Of a stretch of 64,000 nt of DNA, positions 55,946 through 64,000 are shown in pieces. Source of the DNA: Stomoxys calcitrans (taxonomy: Eukaryota; Arthropoda; Insecta; Diptera; Muscidae); NCBI RefSeq assembly GCF_963082655.1, contig NC_081553.1, positions 125,786,811 to 125,850,810 on the forward strand. Direction: 5' to 3'. The notes under the pieces are model-generated. The model saw nothing but the letters and a program-made list of their open reading frames with translations, had not been told where the DNA came from and ran no database searches. A program made the position numbers and the translations under genes. Numbering within the stretch: the stretch's first letter is position 1; each line of letters starts with the position of its first letter.

Positions 55946-57006
55946 CCAATTTTTACGACGAACCATCTACTTTCTGCTTAAGTAATACTGCTAATTTGTC
56001 CTCCTTACTAAAATCGTTCGAAAATCCGTGTTTGATGGAAAAGATGTCCGGTAAAAATTGCATCCAACTATTGCCGTATAGCCATACATGTTTCCTAATT
56101 TAATGAAAATAAAATAAAAATGAAGATAGAACTAGAACTCAGAAATATGAAGAGATTTTCACGTTATTGCAGTGGTAGACTTTTTTCTTTCTTTGTCTAC
56201 TAAATTTTACTCGGTAGATAAAATTAATAAATAATATCAAATGACCAAGCGACAACCGTTCGCGTAATATAAAACTTGCTCTAATAGATAAAAGACTGCC
56301 GACTAATATAATTTAGCACATTTCCTTACATAAAGTCGGTATTAAGATCTTTTCATTGTAAAAAAAAATTTTGAAGAAAGTCAATAATTCAAAAAGTAAA
56401 TTTTAAAATTTTTTAAAAAATGTTTCACTGTGCTTAGCACTACGGTCAAAGCCTAGAACTAACAAATTTTTACTAGAATCAAAGCAGTTTGCTATTGACT
56501 AATAAATTTCAATCCTAACTCACTATGAGTTCCGTATCAATTGCCTTCAATACTGTATTGGTAATTATGAAATTCCAAGGAAAAAATGAAATGGTTTCAT
56601 TTGAAATAATTATTTTAAAATGTCAATTAATCTGGGTGATTCGGTCTTTAAACAGAATGTCATTAACCCATTAAATACGAAGGAGTAGTAAAATACCCAA
56701 GAATGGAGCTGTCTTAGAAAAATTCCAGCTCGAGCTAGGTAAGAGGTATCCCAATGAAATTTGGATTGGCGTAAAGAAGACGGCTAAAACTAGTTAAAAT
56801 CAATTTTTCCCGTGATATAAGGTCATGTTGTGGGGGAATTGGCTTTCGAAAGTCGGAAATTTTTCACACTCCAAAAAATATCTAACAAAAACTTTTCTTA
56901 AAAATCTTAGGAGTGAGATTTTTTAAATCGATTTTAGTATCTTGTTGCATTCGATGGTTTGTATATTAAAACATATGTTTATGGCAATGAGCACGCAGGT
57001 GCTATT
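55946..57006. other. Unique AT-rich intronic DNA
   Basis: No repeat-family match or convincing exon. Confidence 0.4.
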
Positions 57007-57866
57007 TTATGGTACTATATGCCCTCCACCATGGATCGCATTTGTAGAACTCTTTTCACGGAATCTCTTCTTGGGTAAAAAAAGGATAAAAGAAAAGATT
57101 AGCTCTGCTATTAGAGCGATATCAAAATATAGTCCGGTTCGGACCACAATCAAATTATATGTTGGAGACCAGTGTAAAATGTAAGTCAATTCGAATAAGA
57201 ATTGCGCCCTTTGGGGGCTCAGAAGCAAAATAGAGAGATCGATTTATATGGGAGCTATATCAGCCTATAGACCGATTCAGACCGTAACAAACACGAATGT
57301 TGGTGGTCAGGACAGGATCCGTCGTACAAAATTTCAGGCAAATCAGATAAGAATTGCGCCTTCTAGAAGCTCAAGAAGTCAAGACCCAAGATCGGTTTAT
57401 ATGGCAGCTATATCAGATTATGGACCGATTTGAACCGTACTTGGCACAGTTGTTGGATATCGTAACAGAACATGTCCTGCAAATTTTCATTCCAATCGGA
57501 TAAGAATTGCGCCCTCTAGTGGCTCAAGAAGTCAAGTTCCAAGATCGGTTTATATGGCGGCTATATCAAAACATGGACCGATATTGCCCATTTCCAATCC
57601 TAACTGACCTACACTAATAGAAGTATTTGTGCAAAATTTCAAGCAGCTAGCTATACTCCTTTGGAAGGTAGCGTGATTGCGACAGACAGACGGACGAACA
57701 GAGAGACGGACGGAAGGACAGACGGACGGACATGGCTAGATCGACTTAAAATGTAATGACGATCAAGAATATATATACTATACGGGGTCTCAGAGGAATA
57801 TTTCGAGGAGTTACAAACAAAATGACGTAATTAGTATACCCCCATCCTATGGTGGAGGTTTATAAG
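57007..57866 (-). mobile_element. Family A HINE, antisense, hairpin lost
   Basis: It starts at TATATGCCCTCCACCATGG without the hairpin. About four units follow, then an expanded GACGG tract (57680-57733), core (ATATATACTATACGGGGTCT) and head ending CCTATGGTGGAGGTTTATAA. Confidence 0.75.
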
Positions 57867-57875
57867 AAACTTTAA

Positions 57876-58237
57876 CAAGTAAAAAGGCGTTAAGTTCGGC
57901 CGGGCCGAACTTTGGATACCCACCACCTCGGGTATATAGGTAAAACACCTTTCATCAAAATCCGGTGAAAATTGCATTCCTTATGTCCCATAGCAGTTAA
58001 ATCGAAGTATATTCCGACTTGAACCAAATACTAATAAGTTCAGTAGCGATATCTAAAAATAAACCGATTTGAACCATATACGACAATACAAGCCTAACAT
58101 AAGTCACTGTGTCAAATTTAAGTGAAATCGGATTTTAAATGCCCCTTTTTTGGGGCCAATACTTTTAATCGAGATATCGGTCTGTATGGCAGCTATATCC
58201 AAATCTGAACCGATTTGGGCCAAATTGCAGAGAAATG

Positions 58238-58274
<37 letters not shown>

Positions 58275-59225
58275 AAAGCACTATCCCAAATTTCGGCGAA
58301 ATCGGCCAATAAAGCGACTTTTGTGGCCCCAAAACCTAAAACAGAGAGAACGGTCTATATGGCAGCTATATCCAAATCTAGACTGATCTGTGCCATATTG
58401 CAGAAGTATAGCAAGGGGCTTAACTTGACCCACTGTCCGAAATTTCGGCGACACCGGACAATAAATGCGTCTCTTATGGGCCCAAAACCTTAAATCGCGA
58501 AATCGTTGTATATGGCAGCTTTATCCAAATCTGGGCCGATGTGGGCCAAATTGACGAAGGATTTCGAAGGGCCTAACCCAACTCACTGTCCCAAATTTAA
58601 GCAAAATCGGATAAAAAATGTGGGTTTTGTGGGCCCAAGACCCTAAATCGGAGGATCGGTCTTTATGACAGATATATCCAAATTTGGACTGATCTGAGCC
58701 AAATTAAGAACGAAGGATGTCGTTCGGCCTAATACAACTTACTGTCCCAAATTTCATCAAAATCGGATAATAAATGTGGCTTTTGCGGGCCTAAGACCCT
58801 AAATCGGAGGATCGGTCTATATGGCAGCCATATCCAAATCTGAACCGATCTGAGCCAAATGGACGAAGGATGTCTAATGGCCTTACGCAACTCACCGTCC
58901 AAAATTTCAGCAAAATCGGATAATAAATGTGACTTTTATTGGTATAAGACCGAAAATCGGCGGATCGGTCTATATGGGGGCTATATCAAGATATAGTCCG
59001 ATATAGCCAATCTTCGAACTTAACCTGCTTATGGACAAAACGTGCAAAATTTCAGCTCAATATCTCTATTTTTAAAGACTGTTGCGTGATTTCAACAGAC
59101 AGACGGACGGACATGCCGATCAAGAATATATATACTTAATAGGGTCGGAAATGGATATTTCGATGTATTGGAAACGGAATGACAAAATGAATATACCCCC
59201 ATCCTTCGGTGGTGGGTATAAAAAT
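57876..59225 (-). mobile_element. Family B HINE with ~153-bp array
   Basis: Tail CAAGTAAAAAGGCGTTAAG, hairpin TTCGGCCGGGCCGAA at 57895-57909, GGATACCCACCACC. About seven units follow, one carrying a GA microsatellite, then GACAGACGGACGGACATG near 59096 and head CCTTCGGTGGTGGGTATAAA. Confidence 0.85.
58242..58272. repeat. (GA)n microsatellite
   Basis: A GA run inside a family B unit, replacing unit sequence between GTCGAAG and CAAAGCAC. Confidence 0.9.
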
Positions 59226-59304
59226 TTAGGAGAATGTTATTGAAATTTATCGAAATCTTTTGATTGAAAAAAATAATTTTGAGGATGCACAGGTCTGAGC
59301 AACA

Positions 59305-59715
59305 TTCCAACCGTCCGTCAGTCTGTCACGTTAACTTTCGAGGGATTAAAACTAGCCACTTGAAATTTTGCACCTATACTTCTTATAAGTGTAGTTCGTT
59401 TGGGATTGAAAATTGGATATATCGGTCCATGTTTTGATATAGCTGCCATATAAACCTATCTTGGATCTTTATTCTTGAATTCTTGAGCCACTTATCCAAT
59501 TTGGCTGAAATTTTGCATAAGGTGTTTTGTTATGACTTCCAATAACTATGCTAAATATGATTTAAATCGATTCATAACCTGATATAGCTGCCTTATAACC
59601 CGATCTTGCATCTTGATTCTACTAAATTTTACACAACGACTTCTACTATGGTCTCCAACGTTCAGTTCAGCTATGGTCCGAATCGGACGATAACTTGATT
59701 GGTGTTCGGAGCCAT
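59305..59715 (+). mobile_element. Family A HINE fragment
   Basis: CCGTCCGTCAGTCTGTC tract and two units; both the head/core and the tail hairpin are missing. Confidence 0.65.
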
Positions 59716-60034
59716 CAATACAACTTCTAACAGATGAACAAAATCATGTGTAGTACGGAAGAAGTGTAATTTGATACAGATAGAATGTCTGTCATTACAC
59801 AAAAATATTTGCATTGGGAAAAGTACGGCTAATAAGCAGGGTTGTCGAGCTTGATTAATGTGGTAATTGTATCATAGATGCGTTTTCGCTATTAATACGA
59901 TTCAAATAAAACATACCAAAGCACGGCCCTTGAAGCCATCACACCTAATATGGTTTAAAAGTCTTCTAACCAAAGACGAAACGCGTCCCATAGTGGTTGG
60001 TGTGTGTGTTGCTGTCTTTGGCTTTCCTTTTCTA
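59716..60034. other. Unassigned intronic sequence
   Basis: A 68-codon frame at 59867-60073 has no motif and runs into the next transposon. Nothing else seen. Confidence 0.35.
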
Positions 60035-60631
60035 AAGGGTGATTTTTTTGAGGTTAGGATTTTCATGCATTAGTATTTGACAGATCACGTGGGATTTCAG
60101 ACATGGTGTCAAAGAGAAAGATGCTCAGTATGCTTTGACATTTCATCATGAATAGACTTACTAACGAGCAACGCTTGCAAATCATTGAATTTTATTACCA
60201 AAATCAGTGTTCGGTTCGAAATGTGTTCATTCACCGTAACGTTGCGTCCAACAGCATCTTTGAAAAAATACGGTCCAATGATTCCACCAGCGTACAAACC
60301 ACACCAAACAGTGCATTTTTCGGGATGCATGGGCAGTTCTTGAACGGCTTCTGGTTGCTCTTCACTCCAAATGCGGCAATTTTGCTTATTTACGTAGCCA
60401 TTCAACCAGAAATGAGCCTCATCGCTGAACGGTGAATGAACACATTTCGAACCGAACACTGATTTTGGTAATAAAATTCAATGATTTGCAAGCGTTGCTC
60501 GTTAGTAAGTCTATTCATGATGAAATGTCAAAGCATACTGAGCATCTTTCTCTTTGACACCATGTCTGAAATCCCACGTGATCTGTCAAATACTAATGCA
60601 TGAAAATCCTAACCTCAAAAAAATCACCCTT
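60035..60631 (+). mobile_element. rosa-like foldback element, copy 2 (597 bp)
   Basis: Arms 60035-60235 and 60431-60631 are inverted repeats of about 201 bp starting AAGGGTGATTTTTTTGAGG. TA duplications are at 60033-60034 and 60632-60633. Each arm includes the transposase start MNRLTNEQRLQIIEFYY. The central catalytic fragment is on the minus strand here, opposite to copy 1 at 16230. It sits in UGT intron 2. Confidence 0.9.
60232..60440 (-). pseudogene. rosa-like transposase fragment in foldback copy 2
   Basis: The minus strand reads FSDEAHFWLNGYVNKQNC through GRNVTVNE, nearly identical to 16440-16660 but inverted. It includes the first catalytic Asp block only; the sense-strand 95-codon frame over it is a shadow. 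Confidence 0.75.
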
Positions 60632-60633
60632 TA

Positions 60634-61340
60634 TTTGCATCTTCGATCATTGAGCTCGTCTCGAAAGAGAAACTAACAAAAATTGTAAAATTTATTGATC
60701 TCGCCCTAACAGGCAAAAAACTGAAAGGTTAAAAATACGAAGTTTCCACAAAGAGAATTATTTTTTCGGCCAAAAATTTAGTTTGAAGAATCGACATCCG
60801 ACAAATAACATTGCCTTCAAAACGACATTCGGAAATAGAATGTGTTGACATTCATTCTGCAGCTGCTGCAGTTCATTTCGAAGAATTTAAAACGGATATC
60901 GGTATGGAATTTGTATTGGACCTGTCTCTGTTCAGATATAGTTCCCATATAAACGAATCTCTCGACTTCACTTCTCTATCCACAGTTCATAACGTATCTC
61001 TCATTCTCCCGATTTGTGCCCATGGGCTTGTGGAAGGCAGAAATCTTAATCTTCAATAAATCCTGATTACCTGTGGAATGCAGAAATCTTAATCTTCAAT
61101 AAATCCTGATTACCAGATTTAACTTCTTGAGAGCCAAGAAGGTACCATTCTTAACCAATATGAATATGTTTTATGTTCCGGCTTATGGTTCAATGAACTA
61201 TGGGTCCGCCCGAATTTAACTCAACGGGGGAAACTGTGTGCTTGAGTGCGTGTGTTCACTTGCTGCGACATTAGAATGCATTTATTAAACTCACTGTTAA
61301 GATAACGCACCATTTCTAAAGCTTGCTCAAATATATTTTT
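60634..61340. other. Intronic DNA with HINE trace and a 43-bp duplication
   Basis: A short family A-like trace (AGATATAGTTCCCATATAAACG near 60933). GCAGAAATCTTAATCTTCAA and its continuation to CTGATTACC occur at 61037 and 61080. The rest is unassigned. Confidence 0.45.
61031..61116 (+). repeat. 43-bp tandem duplication
   Basis: Two nearly identical 43-bp copies side by side upstream of UGT exon 3. Confidence 0.85.
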
Positions 61341-61402
61341 TGAGGAAAATTCTTTGTCTTACTATTGTCATTATTTTCCTCCTATTTCCATTTCGTTCAC
61401 AG

Positions 61403-61717
61403 TCATGCAACAGTTTGTTGGAGGCCGATGCCCAAAGTGGAGTTACCGTTACGGATGACTTATTGACACAGAGATTCCATTTGGCAATTGTAGATGGAGC
61501 ATTTCCGGAATGTGCATTGGGTATCGTACATCGCCTGGGTCTGCCATTCATGTTTATCAATACGGTAGGCTTCTACACAGGAAGTCTGGCAATGGCAGGA
61601 AATCCAATTACTTATGCCGTAACTCCTCATGTCTTTACAGCATTTACAGAGACAATGAATCTTTTGCAGCGAGTGGAGAATTCTCTGATACATCGCTTGG
61701 CCGATATACTGCACATG
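61403..61717 (+). CDS. UDP-glycosyltransferase, exon 3
   Basis: Encodes residues 106-210, the second half of the acceptor-binding N-terminal domain. The acceptor TTTCGTTCACAG places the first codon (TCA) in phase 0, so RYPAE from exon 2 joins SCNSLLEA. The key segment is FHLAIVDGAFPECALGIVH. Asp136 in IVDGAF is where UGTs hold the Asp that polarises the catalytic His. LGLPFMFINTVGFYTG and the GNPITYAVTPH region follow. The exon ends HM at donor ATG|GTAAGG in phase 0. The open frame runs a few codons into the intron, and frames on the other strand are shadows. About 310 residues, including the UDP-sugar signature and C-terminal membrane anchor, are not found up to 64000 and must lie beyond the window or be lost. 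Confidence 0.92.
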
Positions 61718-62158
61718 GTAAGGCAATAAGTAAGTGTTAGCCAGTCACTGCACTTTAATATAAGAATTCACATGTTTTGGCCAATGCAATTTAAAAATGA
61801 AAAGAAATTTGAATGGTATACTGAACCACTACTGTAGAATAGGGTATTATAACTTAGTTCATATATGTTTCCATAACATTTGAAAACAAATAGATGAAAC
61901 TAATGACAATTATACCGAACCGATGCACGGTGTGGTATTTGGCTCTCAAAATGGCCCTTAGTTGATTTTTTCAAATTTAAGATATAATAATAAATTTTTT
62001 CATTGATGAAAAAAAGACAATATTCGATGACGATATTCGAAAATACAGTTATATTTATCGATAAATTCGATCTCTAGGCTAGCTCCAAAATGAAACTTTT
62101 CCAAAGTTTCTTTGAAAAGTCAACAAAACGATAAATCTGCATAAACTACAATAGTTAA
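61718..62158. other. UGT intron 3, left part
   Basis: Starts GTAAGGCAATAAG. It contains a family E head trace (61815-61905, ACCACTACTGTAGAATAGGG) and otherwise AT-rich DNA with no exon seen. Confidence 0.45.
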
Positions 62159-62159
62159 A

Positions 62160-62915
62160 TAATGCTAAGTTCGGCCGAGCCGAAACCTGCTAAAAAAAAG
62201 CGAAGGCGGTCGAACGCGTAAAGCCAGCTGCTTGAAATATTGCACAGATACTTCTAATTGATGTAGATCGTTGGGGGTTGCAAATGGTTCCAAATGGAGG
62301 TTATATTGGTTCAGATTTGGATATAGCCCCGATATAAACCAATCCCCGCTTTTCAGCTCTTGAGCCCCTAGAAGCCTCAATTTTTATCAGATTTGGCTAA
62401 AATTTGGAACAAGGACTTGTGTTATGAGTTCCAAAACCATGCCAAGTGCGATATTAGTCGGTCTATAAACTGATATTTGACTTCTTAAGCCCCTACAAGC
62501 GTAAATTTTCATCCGATTTGGCTGAAATTTGAAGCAAGAACTTTTATTATGACTTCCATGCAAAGTACGATAAGAATCGGTCTATAAAAAGATGCAGCCC
62601 CCATATAAACCGATCCCCGGTTTTGCCGTTTTGATTCCCTAGAAGCATAATTTTCACATGATTTGGTTAAAATATCACCCTAAAACCTATCTTATAACTT
62701 ACAACATCAGTGCCAAGTTTTATCCTAATGTGGTGATAGGTCCCCCTAAATACCGATATCCCGATATGACTTCTTGAGATCATTGAAACCACAATCGATT
62801 CCCAATTTCATAGCTACAAAATAATTCAAATCCAAACTCAGTTAATAAGGTTAAATTTCTAGCGGCCCGGCTTCTAGGGTCTAAAGAACTCAAACTTAGC
62901 ACGTTCTTATTTCTT
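62160..62915 (+). mobile_element. Rearranged family A HINE
   Basis: An antisense tail remnant (GCTAAGTTCGGCCGAGCCGAA, 62164-62184) joins directly to a sense body (GCGGTCGAACGCGTAAAGCC, near 62205). Diverged units follow, then a decayed tail GCGGCCCGGCTTCTAGGG...CTTAGCACGTTCTTATTTC. Confidence 0.65.
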
Positions 62916-63070
62916 TGATTTCTCGGAACTGTAATCAATTAAAATACTGTTCCCCTACTGTTTATTTGTAGATAGCACTAGCAGTGTTTCTTAAATCCAA
63001 TCCCAATGTAGCAAGAGATGACTATATAGGAGCTTAGTGTTCAACGTAAAAATCGTATGTATGTTGTAAT
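62916..63070. other. Short unassigned stretch
   Basis: No features recognised. Confidence 0.3.
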
Positions 63071-63174
63071 GCAAATTTGGCCATGAACGTTCCACTAAGG
63101 AACAGGGGCAAACTTCTCACATGTCAATGGGTGCTGTCCGATTCAAGTTTTAAGCTCAATAATAAGTGGCCTCC

Positions 63175-63178
<4 letters not shown>
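63071..63178 (-). mobile_element. SINE 3' fragment, antisense
   Basis: GGCCATGAACGTTCCACTAA through AGCTCAATAATAAGTGG match the SINE 3' body; it ends in a TA run. Confidence 0.65.
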
Positions 63179-63205
<27 letters not shown>

Positions 63206-63232
63206 TTTATATATATATATTATATATATATT
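63177..63232. repeat. (TA)n microsatellite
   Basis: About 55 bp of TA with two small interruptions. Confidence 0.9.
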
Positions 63233-63242
63233 AAAACATGTA

Positions 63243-63529
63243 AAATCGTGTTAAGTTTATATGCTCCCATATAAACCGGGAGATCGGTTTATATGGGAGC
63301 AATATCTGGTTATAGATGGCATTGTTGCTGGAAGTCTTAGCGGAACACAATATGCAAAATTTCAGACAAATCGGATAAAAATTGCGGCTTCCAGGGGCTC
63401 AAGAAGTCGAATCTGGAGATCGATTTATATGAAGCTATATCTAAATCTGAACCTATATGGCCCATTTGCAATCTCCAACGACCTACTTCTATATTTAGTA
63501 TCTGTGGAAAATTTCCAGCGGCTAGCTTT
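63243..63529 (-). mobile_element. Family A-like HINE fragment, antisense
   Basis: CGGTTTATATGGGAGCAATA, CAGACAAATCGGATAAAAAT and CTCAAGAAGTCGAATC are antisense unit phrases. A 16-bp-stem palindrome at 63263-63300 marks its left edge. Confidence 0.6.
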
Positions 63530-64000
63530 ACGCTTTCGGTCCCGGTTTGCGTATACCACTATGCTATCGTCGTCATACAGCTCATACAGCTCGGGTTTAT
63601 ACGTCGCCTTTATTCTCCATTAACGCAAACTGGTCCATATATTTTGCAAAGAATCTTTCGCTCAAACACTCCAAGCACTACCTCATCTGCTTTCACAAGT
63701 ACCCATGCTTCAGAACAATATAACAACACGGGTAGTATCAATGTCTTTTATAGTGTCATCTTCGTCTGACGAGAGGTGGCTTTGTTTCTAAACAAAGTAG
63801 CATGTGTTTGTCAATATTATTCTTCGCTGTATTTCAAATCACGTGTCATTCGTTTCGGTTACTACGCTGCCGATTAAGATAAGTTGCTGACTATCTCAAA
63901 GTTGTGGCTCCTAACTTTCTCCATTTTCTTTAACTGATCTGTTATGCAAGGCGTTTTGGTAGTTGATACCATCCATTTTGTCTTATCTCCATTTACTGCC
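63530..64000 (-). pseudogene. RTE-type LINE C-terminal fragment, window edge
   Basis: Nucleotide sequence parallels 11720-12310 with changes. Shared phrases include CTCAAACACTCCAAGCACT, CTCATCTGCTTTCA and AATATAACAACACGG. On the minus strand it covers the RT thumb and C-terminal region (KVLGVFERK-type block). Frames are broken; the upstream part lies beyond 64000. Confidence 0.75.

Larger units (their letters stand above)
47935..61402 (+). other. UGT intron 2, about 13.5 kb, transposon-filled
   Basis: Donor GTAAAATTC at 47935; acceptor at 61401-61402 after a strong pyrimidine tract (TTTTCCTCCTATTTCCATTT). Both exon ends are phase 0. Contents are family E, A and B HINEs, I-like LINE fragments, SINEs, a rosa-like foldback and about 1 kb of unique DNA. 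Expression must tolerate this load. Confidence 0.8.

Noticed and set aside
58150..58493. Frames encoding RERERERERE
   Set aside because: Produced by the GA microsatellite inside a family B unit.
60148..60435. 95-codon open frame on the + strand of the foldback
   Set aside because: Only the first ~23 codons are transposase; the remainder is antisense to the catalytic fragment.
61460..61726. 88-codon antisense frame over UGT exon 3
   Set aside because: Shadow of the UGT coding strand.

Overview
The window looks like repeat-rich nuclear DNA of a higher (calyptrate, muscoid) fly; a Stomoxys/Haematobia/Musca-type genome is my best guess. The reasons are insect-type introns, mini-me/DINE-1-like repeats with GTCY and TA tracts, mariner and rosa-like Tc1/mariner elements, RTE- and I/LOA-like LINEs and tRNA-derived SINEs. 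The species is inference; no organism-specific marker is present.

Only one host gene is secure. It is a UDP-glycosyltransferase (UGT) on the + strand with a TATA box near 47453, exon 1 at 47544-47674, exon 2 at 47751-47934 and exon 3 at 61403-61717. Splice phases match at every junction and give 210 continuous residues: signal peptide, candidate catalytic His30 and Asp136. Exons 2 and 3 are separated by a 13.5-kb intron built almost wholly of transposons. The C-terminal UDP-sugar-binding half lies beyond the right edge.

The rest is mostly a mosaic of nested mobile elements. The dominant class is a set of non-autonomous, Helentron/DINE-like elements, called HINE here. In sense orientation each has a head TTATACCC(Y)... 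with a short foldback, then the core AAAGTATATATATTCTTGATCG, a GTCY tract, a variable array of ~153-bp units, and a tail with a GC-rich hairpin ending ...ACTTGTT. Family A has tail hairpin TTCGGCCCGGCCGAA followed by CTTAGCACGC. Family B has the same hairpin with CTCAACGCC/CTTAACGCC. Family E has a different hairpin, AGTCGGCTCCAGCCGACT, and a head reading TACCCTACACCACTACTGTGG. Family D (8.7-10.0, 28.7-30.6 and 30.9-31.2 kb) is an unrelated G-run-rich tandem repeat.

Layout: 0-8.6 kb, HINEs with a mariner MITE and SINEs around a single-copy patch (3.4-5.3 kb). 8.7-10 kb, family D. 10.9-14 kb, an RTE LINE split onto both strands. 14-17 kb, a HINE carrying a mariner and a foldback element. 17-19 kb, single-copy DNA. 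19-23 kb, HINEs inside a palindrome. 23.5-25.2 kb, a LINE split by a rosa-like transposase pseudogene. 25-27 kb, a long 153-bp array. 27-28.7 kb, single-copy. 28.7-34.9 kb, family D, SINEs, HINEs and LINE relics. 35-38.6 kb, SINEs and a family B element. 39-41.2 kb, an I/LOA-like LINE with a triplicated RNase H segment. 41.2-43 kb, AT-rich single-copy. 43-46.8 kb, HINEs around a pogo/Tigger relic. 47.5-61.7 kb, the UGT gene. 61.8-64 kb, more HINEs and an RTE fragment.

No CRISPR, operon, rRNA or intact host tRNA gene is visible. All repeat boundaries were read by eye and may be off by tens of bases unless a target duplication is stated.
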